Shown here: positions 36,716 to 49,300 of the stretch, piece after piece
How positions within the stretch are numbered: the first letter of the stretch is position 1
Layout of the letters: each line of letters begins with the position of its first letter
Origin: Spinacia oleracea
Taxonomy: Eukaryota; Streptophyta; Magnoliopsida; Caryophyllales; Amaranthaceae
Assembly: GCF_020520425.1 (NCBI RefSeq)
Contig: NC_079487.1
Coordinates: forward strand, 125,696,385-125,760,384
DNA: 64,000 bases
Direction: 5' to 3'
The notes under the pieces: model-generated
What the model was told of the DNA's origin: nothing
The model's input: only the letters and a program-made list of their open reading frames with translations
Databases searched by the model: none
Program-made: the position numbers and the translations under genes

Positions 36716-39700
36716 ATGACAACCAACACGGCGGCGCCACCGAGTCAACTCCGAGTCCCAGAAATCCAACTCAGTCACGGAGGTCGAAGCATCCCCGTCA
36801 TTGGCTTAGGTACTGCTGTGGATCCTCCGGTATCGGCAGAAGATATGAAGTCAGCGGTGGTGCGGGCCATCGAGGTGGGCTACCGGCACTTCGATACGGC
36901 CCACAAGTACAAATCGGAGCAGCCAATTGGTGACGCAGTCCAGGAGGCTTTGAGTTTGGGGCTCATTCAATCCAGAGATGAACTCTTTATTACTTCTAAG
37001 CTTTGGTGTGGTGATGCTCATCCAAATCTCGTTGTTCCTGGCCTCCAGAAATCCCTCGGGTAATCTCCTGTTAATCTTGCGTCATTATTGATTTTCATGT
37101 CGGCTCATTATTTCTTATACAGAGAGTCGACTCATTAATGGTTCAGTCTATGCAGACAGAATTCGGTTTGATGTTAGGTTATGATATCTAAATTTCAATA
37201 TCACAAAATACCTATCAGCCAATAAAACGACAAAATAAAAAAAATAAAAATCAAGCACTAAAGACAAAGCACTAACAAAACACAACAATCAAATTTTGCC
37301 TTTTATTTGAAAAATGGCGTTTGTAAGTGAAAAATGGAAAAAACAAGCAATAAAGGATAAAGTACTAGAGGATAGAATACAACAATCAAATTGTGCTTTA
37401 TGTGAAATTGGCATTTGTATGGCTTTTGTTTTTGAAAAATGTGCTTGTCTTTTCCGTATTTTGTCGTTTGGTTGGCCGATACTTCTTTGTTCTTAAATAC
37501 TAGCAACGTTCGGTTTTTTTTACTCTGACTATTGTTGGTAATTTACATGTCGATCTTGTTAGATTCGTCTCAATATGTATTTTCAAAATATCAACTTTTT
37601 ATAATTTTTACTTGAAGAGAATTTAAGATATTAACGTTTAAAATTGTGCATTGTCATGCGTGAAAGTGACCAACGCTGCAAGTATTTACAAACGGAGGAA
37701 GTATGTATTTTGTGACCAACGCTGCAAGTATTTACAAACGGAGGAAGTATGTATTTTGTAATACATCTCTGAGATTAGTCTCGCCGTTTTCGTTGACATT
37801 CACTCTAGTGGGTTTGGGGGATTTGTTTTACGAGGAAGAGGAAGTAAATTCCAATATTTGAGACGTATTATAAATTACATATCAGCCAACAAAACGACAA
37901 TATAGGAAAAAAACAAGCACAAAAGGATAAACCACAACAATCAAATTGTGCTTTTTATGTGGAAAATGACGTTTGTTTTTAGAGTTTGTCTTTTTCCTAT
38001 TTTGTTGGTGATATATATTTTGTAATGCATGCTGATATTGGCCTTCTCGTTCTATTTGTTTTACTAGCCTGGGTATTGGAGGAAAAGAAATGGAGATGAT
38101 CCAAATTCGTAAAATTTTATTCTACGCGACATTTTTTTTAGTTTATCTTCATGTTCCTTATCGAGGGAAAGTTAATATTTTTGTCTGTTGGATGTTGACA
38201 GAAATATAATTAAGAACAACCTTCCTAAAGATTTAGTTTGGATAATGTGTCTCACTTAGAAAAATGCCACTTCATTTGGGCAACTTTCTTAAAGATTTAG
38301 TTTGGATTATAAGTGCTGGTTTGGTTGAACAAGAATTAAATTTTGATCGGAAGTTATATTTTGTAAATTACTTTGCTTTTGCGACTCTTGGGAATTGTCT
38401 TTACTTGTTTGGTTCAGACATTTATATCGAAGGGGAATTGACATGTTTCATGTCTGGTTGTCAGTCCTTGTTAAAATGATATCAAAGGACAGTATTTTCT
38501 AAGGGATTTGTTCTTTATTTCTAATGTTTTGTTGGAAGTTCTATTTCCCATTTCAGCGTCCTCCAATTATTTTTAGTGTCAATTAGACATCTAATCCAAT
38601 TTAGCAATTTTCATGAAATTATAATATCCCCTGCCCATTATTGTTAGTCAACCAAACAAGCACTAGGTGTAGAAATGGAATTTGACCCAATGGTTTTTTG
38701 TTTAAGTATAGAAATATGGAGAAATTTAAAACTATATGGAAATCTTTAATTTTCACTAGCTTGGTTTGTCATTTGAAAATCCATAGAAATGGGGGGTTAA
38801 GTGTTACAGTGTGGGATAGATTGGATGTACTACAGTTAGTGTTTGAGTTGCTTAGACTGGGACAAATATGAAAAATACATGGGATGAAAATCAATTGATA
38901 GATTCAATGATTTACTCATATTTGCTCAATTTTATTTTCTGTTTATTCTTTTTTATTTGGTAAGTAGATTTAAATGATACATCCTAAGTTCTTATAAGGC
39001 ATGGAAAAACCTACATGATACATCCTAAGTTCTTAAAAGGCATGGAAAAACCTACATGAAAAACCAAACAGGCAAACATACATGATAAATCCTAAGTTCT
39101 TAAAAGGCATGGAAAAATTACAACATTAAAAGAAACAAACACAAAGGCCTTAGAAAAGACTAATGTCATTACAACGTATCAAACCATGTTTGATCATACT
39201 CACTCTAGTTTTTACAAGTCTCTTAATCTCCTTAAGTACAAAATCTATACAATCAATTGTGTTATTCCAAAAAAAAAAACTGTTCTGCCACACTTTGTTT
39301 ATAACAGCAGCTAGCGCAGCAACTATCACCTTCTTTCTGAACTAGAAGCCGTTATACAGTTATACACTTATACCTCTGCCTGCACCAAGTCATCATCTCA
39401 TTGATAGTGCAGTTCCGGACCCCGATCCCCAGACATTCTATAATCTGGCTGTAACACTGATGAGCATAAATGTATTCCCCTAGCAGGTGCCTATTGAGTT
39501 TCTGGTTGGTTGCAGACCACATATAAGACATAGTTGAGAGTCACTGATGCCTAAACAACTTCTCCCTCGTTTGTAACCTACTTTGACCAGTTAGCCAAGA
39601 TATAAAGCAGAGACTTGGAACCAAAAATCTGTTCCAAACAGTATACGCCCAAGGTCCACTATTCATCTCTCCATAAAACAGCTTATACACACCCTGTATC

Positions 39701-41828
39701 TTATAATTCTGGGTCATACTTCTCATATTTTCCGCTGGTTCTTACCAACCAAACATGGTAAATTTCGGAATTCCTTGTGTTTATTCAAGTTTATCAGACT
39801 TTTGTAGTGAAACCTTTTGCGAACCTTAACTCCCAATGGTGCAATGAGTCACTTTAGTTATTCCCAACTCATACTCCCTCCGTATTTTTTTAAGAGATAC
39901 ACTTGGTTGGGCACGGGTCTTAAGAAGAATAAAAGAAGTGGAGTTATGGTAGATATTTTAATAAGTAAGTACTATGGGGACCATGTCCTTTTGAACAAGT
40001 GGGGATGGGGGTGGGGTGGGTGTAGTTGTAAAATTATTTTTTTAATTGGATGGTGGGCCAAAAGGTGTAGTAGATATATTATTTAATTAGGTGGTGGGGT
40101 TGATAAGTTACCAAAAATGGCAAGTGTATCTCTTAAAAAAATACGGCCGGAAAAGGCAAGTGTATCTCTTAAAAAAATACGGAGGGAGTACCAAACAAGT
40201 TATTGAAAGACATGTTATTGAGCTTTGGGGGCGCTTTTGTAGGAATTTAAAGATGGAGTGGATTGACTTGTATTTGATACACTGGCCACTAAGCTGTCAA
40301 CCTGGTAAAAATGATTTTCCAATAAAGGAGGATGATTTTCTTCCCATGGATTTTCAAGGTGTTTGGGCAGCTATGGAAGAGTGCAAGAAGCTTGGCCTTG
40401 CGAAATGCATTGGCGTTAGCAATTTTTCTTGTAAGAAACTCAATGATCTCTTGGCTATTGCTAAAATCCCACCAGCTGTTAATCAAGTAAGAATTTTCCT
40501 TTTTCCCTGTTAGCAACTTAGCACTTCATTCCTGATTGTTTCAAATAGTTGTTTCTTTCTTTCATTGGTTTCAAAGTAATGATTTATATTTGTAGCCTAG
40601 TTGTCTGTCACTAGTAAGTATTGAGTTTATGTTGTAGCAGGGCTAGGTCTATCTTTTCTTGGTGTTGCCAAATTTTACGACTCATTGATCTCCCAAAGTC
40701 ATTGTATACTTGTAAACACATCAAAGGATGATTTAGGTTCTGAGTTTCTTTGGTAAGCACCACTTTGTTTTCAATCCTGACAAAATGAGAAGAAAAATAA
40801 AGTTGGATAAAGTACTTTTCATGAATTTTCTTCTGCTGATGCTTGTTGTATTACTTGAAATGCAACATTGTAACTTGTAAGGGTCTCTGGTTCTCTATGT
40901 GCATAACTTGTAGTAACTTTATAAGCTCAACATGTAAAATGCTCCTAAGTCCTGGATATCCCAACACACAATATATGCGTCCATTATTCAATAACAATGC
41001 ACTGAAGGGCCTTAGTGCTACAAATAATTTTTTATGTATCTTATCATACACTTTATATCAGTACATTCCTAAGAGCCATTCTGAATTCAGAGAACAGAAT
41101 GCAAAAAAGAACGAAGAAATATTGTTCAGAGCCTGTTTTTGATCTCATACTCTTTCAAAGTCAGATTATTACTTCGTATTGTCTAACCTAAAAGCATTGC
41201 AATTGGAATATGAAAGGTGGAGGTTAGCCCATTTTGGCAACAGAAGAAGTTGGTAGACTTGTGCAAACAAAATGGCATTCTGATAACAGCTTATTCTCCG
41301 TTAGGAGCCATAGGAACCTTCTACGGAAGCAACAGGATATTGGAGTCCGAAGTGCTTCAGGAAATAGCCAAGTCTAAAGGAAAGTCTATACCTCAGGTAC
41401 TTGCCTTCTACACCTTATATCTGCTTACTCTTCAAATATTATACATGGCATGTAGTGTCTGTATATGCCTATGGCCAATTTGTGTGCCCTGTAATCTGTT
41501 CCGAAGTAAGTTGCTATTACATGGATTTGCCTAAAGCTATCTGAAGCTCACAATATACGTGCACTACGATCTAAAGTGTCAGTTTTATCTTTGGAAATGG
41601 CAGGTATGCTTGAGATGGGCATATGAGCAAGGAATCACTATAGTGGCAAAGAGTTTCAATAAAGAGAGAATGAAAGAAAACCTCATGATTTTTGACTGGG
41701 AGTTGACTGAAGAAGATCATGAAAAAATCAGGGGAATCCCTCAGAGCAGAGGGGTCACTGGTTGGCCTTATTTATCGAAGAAAGGGCCTTTTAAGACACT
41801 TGAAGAACTCTGGGATGGAGAGCTTTAA
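36716..41828 (+). CDS. aldo-keto reductase, AKR4-type (gene 1)
   Basis: Cytosolic NADPH-dependent carbonyl reductase of the plant AKR4 group, which includes codeinone/methylecgonone reductases, galacturonate reductase and chalcone reductase. Exons 36716-37059, 40243-40486, 41217-41396, 41604-41828 give 330 aa. All four tetrad residues are visible: Asp60 (GYRHFDTA), Tyr65, Lys95 (FITSKLWC) and His128 (LYLIHWP). [25 protein letters not shown] and the NADPH-binding [13 protein letters not shown] follow. An in-frame ATG at 36659 would add 19 residues; the later start matches family length better. Intron 1 (3.2 kb) holds MITEs and a LINE fragment, one MITE ending 54 bp before exon 2. It is convergent with the paralogue at 53277-55265. 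The substrate cannot be inferred. Confidence 0.9.
37505..37760. repeat. mariner-like MITE remnant with duplicated end
   Basis: In AKR1 intron 1. Sequence akin to the 19.7-kb MITEs (AATATCAACTTTTTATAATTTTTACT) is followed by a roughly 48-bp block GTGACCAACGCTGCAAGTAT..GAGGAAGTATGTATTTT present twice in tandem (about 37668-37763). Flanking 37200-37490 and 37860-38030 are two further related palindromic repeats sharing ATCAGCCAA.AAAACGACAA and ACAACAATCAAATT.TGC. Confidence 0.5.
38970..39115. repeat. tandem repeat, about three copies
   Basis: CATGATACATCCTAAGTTCT followed by TA/AAAAGGCATGGAAAAACCTA occurs three times; the third copy is separated by a 21-bp insertion. It is intronic in AKR1 and adjacent to the LINE fragment. 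Confidence 0.75.
39150..39730 (-). mobile_element. LINE (L1-type) ORF2 3' fragment
   Basis: On the minus strand 39541-39726 encodes a zf-RVT-like segment ([30 protein letters not shown]), typical of plant L1 ORF2 ends. Further 3', 39170-39340 gives [14 protein letters not shown] and [13 protein letters not shown], the usual ORF2 tail (A..VYxIWxxRN..; I.xIKxxVxxR). Reading frames change between these parts, so it is a degraded 5'-truncated copy. It lies antisense in AKR1 intron 1. Confidence 0.65.
39874..40188. mobile_element. Stowaway MITE in AKR1 intron 1
   Basis: Ends CTCCCTCCGTATTTTTTTAA and its inverse, flanked by TA (39872-39873 and 40189-40190). The right terminal segment is present twice: GGCAAGTGTATCTCTTAAA with AAAATACGG occurs near 40119-40148 and again to 40188. 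The element ends 54 bp before exon 2. Confidence 0.88.
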
Positions 41829-43375
41829 TCATGATTCATGACGATGCTTTAAACATGGCGGCCTCAAATGCACCATGGTCGAGGATGCAAACCTCGTATG
41901 TTGAGAGATTTATTCCATTACAGTTGAGCTGAATAACCTCCCGTATGAGAAATTAAAAATTCCCAATGTATATCTCCTGGTGAGATTGTATTTCTTTTAT
42001 ATTTGCTGGAAAAATCTATTGCCTCATATCTGGAAGGATTTTGGAGCTGGTATGAAACCGCATGGGATAAAGAGGACTGTTGGAGTAACATTAATCCAAT
42101 AATTCCTTTAAATTCTTAAAAATTGGAATGTTGATGGTTCATTGTTGGCCTGTTGGATGTCAAATTCAATAACGACTTTTCTGTGCATGTTAGCTGCTGG
42201 AATGGAAGCTAGGATAGAAGGAAGTTAAAGGACATGGAATTGGTCGTGTTGCGTTGAGTTTGTTCGTTATACATCTTTCAAGAATAATTCACTGAGAAAT
42301 GTACCTCTCATTGTGGAATCCGGTGGCAATGCAATGGCTAAGGCGGGCGCTAGGAAAATATGGAAGTGTTGGCTAGCATGGTTTCGCTTCTTCTGAATAT
42401 GGTGAGACTCCTGTACACCCTGTTTCTTAGTCTGTTCAATTCAACACTTCATGCTTCTCTTTCTTCTGTGTTGCTACTTTAGTTTATGCTTAAATAATAC
42501 AGAGTACGGAGTACTTCTAATGCATAGAATTATATAGTGTAACACAAATTACTACTAGTAAAATAACTATGAGAAACCACTATAATCTACCCCGGCCATA
42601 CCAAATTACCAATATACAGTCAGTTGAGAAGCTGACAGGTCTGAGAGCCATATTTGACAAAGACGAGTTTTAAGCATTTGATTTTATTGTAAAACTATAG
42701 ACTATATTCTGTTAAGATAGCAAAGCTTTGAACTTGGCGATTTCGATACATCAAAGATTCAAAGCCTTAAAACATGGGCACGTCTGAACTCTGAAGTGTA
42801 CCAGAGTGTTGCGCAGAGCATGTGTGGAGAAAATGTGAGAGACTGCCGGTGGAGATAAAAACACCTTTTGGTACACCGCTCTATTTTGTAGTTTTGAAAT
42901 TTGTTTATCTTGTAGTAGTGTCAATTAACATTAGCTAGAAGGCCTAGAACCAACCTCATTTCCCCAATCTTACGCTAGTAGTTTCAGTCTGAGCTATGGC
43001 CCAATGCATTATGCCAAATTGAAAGACCCAGGCCCATGATCAGACCTGGAATTGTAGTCATCCAATGCTAAAATATTTGAAAAAGATTTCCAAATCAAGC
43101 TTACATAACACACAATACATGAAGAAGAAGTTAAATCCATTCATCCATGCCAAAATATTCATGTGAAATTGTTAAACATTCAACATTCTTACAGTTATAA
43201 GTCTTACAACCTAACAACTCAAATATAAACGGCTATTAACACCGATACATAGGAAAGAAACCCGTCTACATCATTGACTTGTTCGGCTTCCTCTACACGC
43301 AAAACAATCCAACACTCACATCCCAAATTTAAAGGGAAAAAAACCCAAATTAAACAAGAAACTAAGGGCTTGTTC
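41829..43375. other. AKR1 3' flank and spacer
   Basis: Holds the likely AKR1 3' UTR. No conserved coding or bounded repeat was recognised. A TACGGAGTA word lies near 42505. Confidence 0.45.
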
Positions 43376-43583
43376 GACACCATTTTTTGTTTACATTTTG
43401 CTGTATTTTATGAAAACTAAAAACAAAAATATGAAACCACAAAAACTAGTTTCTATTTTGTTGTTGCGTGTCTTCAAAATCAACATGATTGCTATAAGTA
43501 TGCCTATTTTTTACTTTATCATGCAATCTAAATCATATTACTTCCAAAATTATAAAATCAAAAACTGATCACGGAACGTGCCC
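43376..43583. mobile_element. Tourist/Harbinger-like MITE (208 bp)
   Basis: Ends GGGCTTGTTCG and the imperfect inverse CGGAACGTGCCC are flanked by TAA on both sides (43373-43375, 43584-43586). It is the sister of 6918-7149, sharing TTGTTGT.NNTCTTCAAAATCAA and CTATAAGTATG. It lies just downstream of the small minus-strand gene. Confidence 0.72.
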
Positions 43584-43724
43584 TAAGTCAATTAATTCCA
43601 ACACCCAATAAAAGAACAAATAAATAAACTGTATAAGTATATATTCCTAGAACATTTCAAGCCAAAACACAACAACCCTCAAATTGAAAATAGAAAGTGT
43701 TTTTTTTTTTTTTTTTGGGTGTAA

Positions 43725-44030
43725 CTACTTGTAGGAGGATCTGCGGAATTTCTGAACAACCCAAGAAATACTACCTGAAGTAGTATCCTTTGCCTTCCTC
43801 ATTCCCTTAGAAACTGACTCCTTGGTCTTCTCCACTCCATTCGCGGATGCCTCCTTCGTCTTGTTGAAGCTTTCTCCGAATTTCTTCGACAACTTCTTCG
43901 TCATACTTTTTCCCGATTTAACACCATTGTTGTTGCTGTTTCCTTTGTTATTGAGAGAAGATGATTGATCTTCGTTGTTGGAATCCCATTGGTCCGCCCA
44001 CGAGTTCGAATATGAACCATGCCCTGCCAT
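43725..44030 (-). CDS. small basic protein with 11-residue repeats
   Basis: Intronless 101-aa ORF. Residues 1-45 are Ser/Asn-rich with SWADQWD near the start; 46-89 form four 11-residue units beginning KLSKKFG, KTKEASA, KTKESVS and KAKDTTS; the tail is WVVQKFRRSSYK. Codon use and composition look coding, and small proteins with a Trp-containing N-terminus and a basic end are common in plants. The 11-mer pattern is that of an 11/3 amphipathic helix, seen in group 3 LEA proteins and synucleins, which bind membranes or protect under stress. Function here is inference. No TATA box was recognised; the ORF is clean, with no overlapping competing gene. Confidence 0.7.
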   Translation of the reverse strand: MAGHGSYSNSWADQWDSNNEDQSSSLNNKGNSNNNGVKSGKSMTKKLSKKFGESFNKTKEASANGVEKTKESVSKGMRKAKDTTSGSISWVVQKFRRSSYK

Positions 44031-45631
44031 TTTAAGTAAATTTACAACAACAACAAAAATATGAATGTATATGATTCTTGCGAGAAGTTTTTGATGATGA
44101 AATTAGTGTTAAATAAGATTGGAAAAATGGAGGGTTTGCTTGTCAAGGGAGTAAGGGATTGAATATTTGTCTTTAGCTGTCTAGACGTGGGAAGGTGTAG
44201 GCTGAAATGTTGAATGTATTTTCTTACCTGTCAAATTAAGAAAGGAGGAAAATAATAATAATTCGATTCTAATGTTTTTAATTTAAACTTTAAATAGAAC
44301 ACTTTTCTTAACAAAACAAAAAGTTAACATCGTTGATAAGATATTCTAGCAAATATTCTCATTTAAATTACGTAGGTATAGTAATATAGTTTTTTTCGTG
44401 GAAAAAGTGAGGCAGATATATTAATGTGCATATCATGATCCGGCAAAGATAGAATGTTTTAGGGGGAAATGTTCATAAAAACTAATTTAGAACTACCTCA
44501 CATATCCTATCTCGCAATAAGATGAGTAATTGTATTATAGTTTTTTTTTTCATGAAAAAAGTTGGTTATTTTATGTATTCGTACAAACTAATTCAGAACT
44601 ATTTTACGTATTGTATCTCACGAGTGTTCAATTTAGGTGGTTAATCGTCCCGAAACTATGTTTTAGTTCAGTTCGGTAACCGGAAGTTCCCGTTCGGCAT
44701 TTTCATAAATTGTAACCGTATTGCATAAACATTATTGTTTGAATGATTAACCGTGTTATACTGTTATGATATGTTTTCTCAATTATTCATAAACCGCTAT
44801 TCGGTTTCTTTTAAATATTTTTGATCGCTTTTACTTTATTTTTAAATATTATATTTACAAAAATAACATTTTGAAATTGAAAATCAGGTTAAGCCACAAA
44901 TAAGTCCAGACAAGGGTTAAAATCACCCTAAGTTCATCAAAGTTCACACAAAATTTGAAAAACTATGAAGCACTTACAAATTGGAGTACTATTGAAGTAA
45001 CTTATTGCTCTAGCACAAACAAAAAGTGAGAAAATGGGAAAAAGGAATGGGCCTAGAGCCCAATTACTAGTATTGTCTTTGTTTTGTGTAAAAAGAAGGT
45101 GAAAAAACTGTCATGGTGGCTTTTATAAGGATTTTGATGAGGGTGGAAATGACTTTTATCCAGGGCTTGGTTTGCTATGGAGTAAGGCTGCCTTGTAGAG
45201 AAATGGAAGAGAAGAAAAGGGGCACTATGATATTTTCCCCGAAACTTTTAACTTAAAAACATCAATTCATGTTTAACGTTAATGTCACGGTATCACTTAA
45301 CATCAAAGTACAATGCTACCATTGGTAAACAAAAAAACAGAAGCGATAACATCAGTAAAAGTCAATATCATAGTTGTACTATTGAGAATTTCGCTTTAAT
45401 AAATGGATGAAAGTCATATGAGTAATTAAAATGGGTCATCCAAGTCTAAGAAGAGGCGACATTCAATTGAAGTTAGGAAGGGCTCACTATTTACTTCTTC
45501 TCATAATGTTTCACCGTTATTTAGCAATTAACTAAGATCTTTGTTTCTTGATGTAAAGAAATAGAAAATAAATCAGATTTTGGATGCTTGAGATGAGATA
45601 GAGAAAATAGATATTGAAAGAAGATTACGTA
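44031..45631. other. intergenic spacer
   Basis: Includes the promoter side of the small minus-strand gene. At 44640-44830 CGG/CCG words (AGTTCGGTAACCGG, CCGTTCGGC, CTATTCGGTTTC) resemble the inner parts of hAT-like elements, but no paired ends were found. No gene. Confidence 0.4.
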
Positions 45632-45636
45632 GTGAC

Positions 45637-46045
45637 TGATAGAAATTTGAGGACGCACGCGGAAGTTTCGATGGACCCGAATAATATAACAAAATTGTAT
45701 TTTATATCTTGATTACATTAATAGGAATTGTACAACAATATTTGCGAGATCCTATGTCTCCCACTTATATTTTTGGTAGAACTCTTGTGTCTACCCTCAC
45801 TCGTATTTTTTGCAGGAGCTCTTTTGATTGGCTCACCTCTCAACTTATGCATACAACATATTTATAGTTAGTATATCTTAGTTTCTAGATTTTTCTATAC
45901 TTGTCATTTATCTAGATTCTTCTTAACTAGATATTTCTTAAGTAAATTCTAGACATTATTTAGCTATATTTTTCTACACACTTTACTAGTAGATTTTTGT
46001 ATAGTACATTCTAGATTTAGATTTTTCTAGATTAACATCTTAACA
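45637..46045 (-). mobile_element. solo LTR (409 bp)
   Basis: On the minus strand it starts TGTTAAGATGTTAATCTAG and ends TTTGGA..-type sequence closing in CTATCA. A perfect 5-bp duplication GTGAC flanks it (45632-45636 and 46046-46050). It is homologous to the LTR copy at 62413-63600. No internal region remains, so it is a recombination relic. Family not assigned. Confidence 0.8.
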
Positions 46046-46356
46046 GTGACACTACTAGTTAACTAGTTATATACATTTGGTGGGTTGCTTTTACGTTGAA
46101 ATTTCAATCCGATCCAACCCATTTAACTAAACTGGTTACGTTTGATCGACCCATTTAGTAAAACAAGTTGAAAATTTGACCCAATCCTTTATTATGATTG
46201 GATCAGCTTTTAGTCTTTTAGTGGCTCTACTATTATTAGGAATCTCTCACACCACAAACTAATAGGTCTCCAACATTCTTCTTCAAATAATAAAATCATC
46301 TCTATTATACTTGGATTACTAAAATACCCTCCACACTTATAAAATAGAGAATACAA

Positions 46357-49300
46357 CTAGTATAATACCCGTGCGATGCACGATTTATAATCTAAACATA
46401 AATTTATATGAAACTTGGTAGACAATTATTATCAAAATAGATCTTATAGCTACTCTGTATTCTCCAAATTAGAATTAATGATGGATAAATTTATTATTGC
46501 TCATTCGGTGTCTTATTTATTAAAATAGTTAAAACAAATAAGGGTACACAAATAAATTTATTTTCTTTCTTATTCACCTCTTGTGTCAAGCATAAACTTA
46601 ATTATCTCATCCACCCTGGGATTCGATAGTAATACCTAGTTATTACTCGCAGAGTCGGCCATTAAATTCATTACCCGACCACTTAACACCTAACTACACT
46701 ATTTACTTTATTCAGTCAGAGATAACTTTGAGGCGAGGTGAGGCCTGCACACCCATACCCGCCTATAATTTTCATCTCCATCCACGACATAAACGATACC
46801 CACCACTTCCAATCCCAGAGGTACAAAATAAACTTTATCCCCCTCTTCATGACCCCCCCTCCAATGTATCCATCCCCGCCTCAAACGCACCCCTAGACTC
46901 AATGTTTTTGGTAAGATAGTTTTGAATTTCAAAACTTATTGAGTTTTTGACAATTCCTTAGTCTGATTAGAGTAATTAAATAAATAAATAAAATATTATA
47001 CTAAGTTAGTAGTAACTTTTTTATATTATTCATAATCAATTAGATGAAGGATTAGCAAGGCAGGTGGGTCCAATCTAAAATTTATCCTTGTCCCGTCTCC
47101 CACGACGAATACAGTTTTTAACTCCATCATCCACCAAACTTTCCGCCATCCCCGTCCACTTGAGGAGGATGCACGGGGATCTCCCAAAAAATATGCCTCA
47201 TTGACAATCTGACATCACTATATATATTCGATCAATAATCCTTTCCTTAACCAACTTTTAAATATATGGCAAAAATATTACGATAATAACAATGTGGAAA
47301 ATTTTGTTTTTCAAATTTAAGATTAAGTATAGGCTAGGACCCGTCATAAGAAAAATATGGCTAGGGGTCTCATTTTGTTAATTAAAATTGGGCAATAAAA
47401 TATTCGAGACAACCTTGTAAAATATATTTAATCAAGATTTAAGATTTGTTATATATGCATATCCGGATTCATTATATGACACTAATTCTTAAAAATATGA
47501 TAGCATTGTAATAATTTAATTGATAGTACATGTTCAACTATTATAAGATTTTCGGTTATCAGAAAGTGCATGCAAAGATTCATTGGATTTCAAATAATAA
47601 ACGATCAAAGATAAACATTCGTTATACATATCCGTATCTAGCATATGACATAATTTCTAAATAAAAATTGATACCGCATCCAGTACTTTACAATTAGTCA
47701 TTATTTATGTTATAAGCTAGAGAGGCAAATCATAGAGCGATATTTGTCATATCCACATCGATTTGGCTTCCGTTTGGTATAGTACAAAGTATATAGATAT
47801 GGATATGGAGTATAAGTTTTAATTAAGAAATTTATTGGTCATAAGTAAATAGTACTTCGTAGTATAATCAATTATTACCATAAGTAATTAGAAGCTAGAT
47901 TGTAGGTAAAATAAATACGAAGTATATTATTATTTTATCATATGATTTTTATTTATATTATAAGAGAGGCACATCAGACAACATTATTTTTTCAGGTCCA
48001 CATCGATTTGTCACTATTTTAGTATTACGTATACAAAAGTTGTTAAAAAATGTTTAAATTATCATTCAATTGTTTAGCCTAAAATATATAAAGGAGCTTT
48101 TTTAAGTAGAGAGTAACGTGTGTTAGTTGCACATTGATTTTCTTATTTACTACTTCTACCATGCTTTTGGATAATGCAATTTTATTTTCACGGTTGTTAA
48201 TAAGTAACTTCAACTGTTAATATCTTAAATTATCAAATAAGTAAAAATTATTTTTAAAAAATGGTAATATTGTGTAAGTATTTAGACAAATCCAATAAAA
48301 ATGTTAGGGGGTACATGACTATGTTCATCATAAAGTATTAATAATCACACACAATAAAAAAAAAAGTAGAGGTGATGTGTGAATATAATAGATAGTATTA
48401 AAATCAAAGAGTTGCATCTAAAAATTGAGGAACTAAGTAGTAGAATAGTAGGTGGATTAGATTACGCAAGTTTTCTTCATGTTTAACAAAGTTACATTTT
48501 TTTTTAAAAAAATAGTAAAATATTACTATCAATGGCTTTGATAATATCGAATTTAGTTGCTAAATATACTACGTATAAAATTATACAACCAATTGCGGTT
48601 TTCAAATTTAGTTGTTAAAATATTATAGAGTACTATAGTAATTTTTTTAATACACTCTTATTCATACATACTTGATTGATTTTCTGATTTATTTGTATTC
48701 TAATTATCCAATATCTGTATATTGCTTTTAAAGTTTTATAAAAATCCTAGGTACTAAGTATATATATATAATGGATTAGTTTTTTTATATATAAAAAGAT
48801 AACCTTATATTGGTCATATTTGTTAGCAAAGTACATAAAGTATACTCCGTAATTTACAAAATATTCTCCATGTGTAGAATGTTTTTTTTTTCCAGGAAAA
48901 TAGAATCAATTTTTTTATGAGGGGCAAGTTAGTTCAATCAAGGTTGAACCTCACTTCGATCGCCTTACGCTGTTTAAAATAATTACAGAATCAAATATTT
49001 AATTTTTTATATATTTTTTTATTTCTATAAGAGAGGCAAATCAGATAGTGATATTTATCAGCTCCACATTGATTTCCTCTCTTTTAATATAGTATATAGG
49101 TAACCCAATATTGATATATTTGGTCAAAATCCACCTTACCTTTGAGCTAAATTTTGATAATTTTGACATAAATTTATTATTAAAAATAATTTTACTATTA
49201 ACCATAATATTGATAAAAAAAAAATTTAAATATGACCACATTTTTAGGATGTGATGATTGTTTCCAAGTCAATTAAATCAAAATCCGCACCATGCATCAC

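Noticed and set aside
38264-38479. 71-codon ORF in AKR1 intron 1
   Set aside because: No homology recognised and flanked by repeats; treated as intron.
42170-42400. Possible RNase H-like remnant (VESGGNAMAKAGARK)
   Set aside because: Only one short motif-like stretch; insufficient to claim an element.
46708-46932. Overlapping ORFs on both strands in a GC-richer patch
   Set aside because: Low stop density comes from local C-rich composition; no motif, start context or splice partners.
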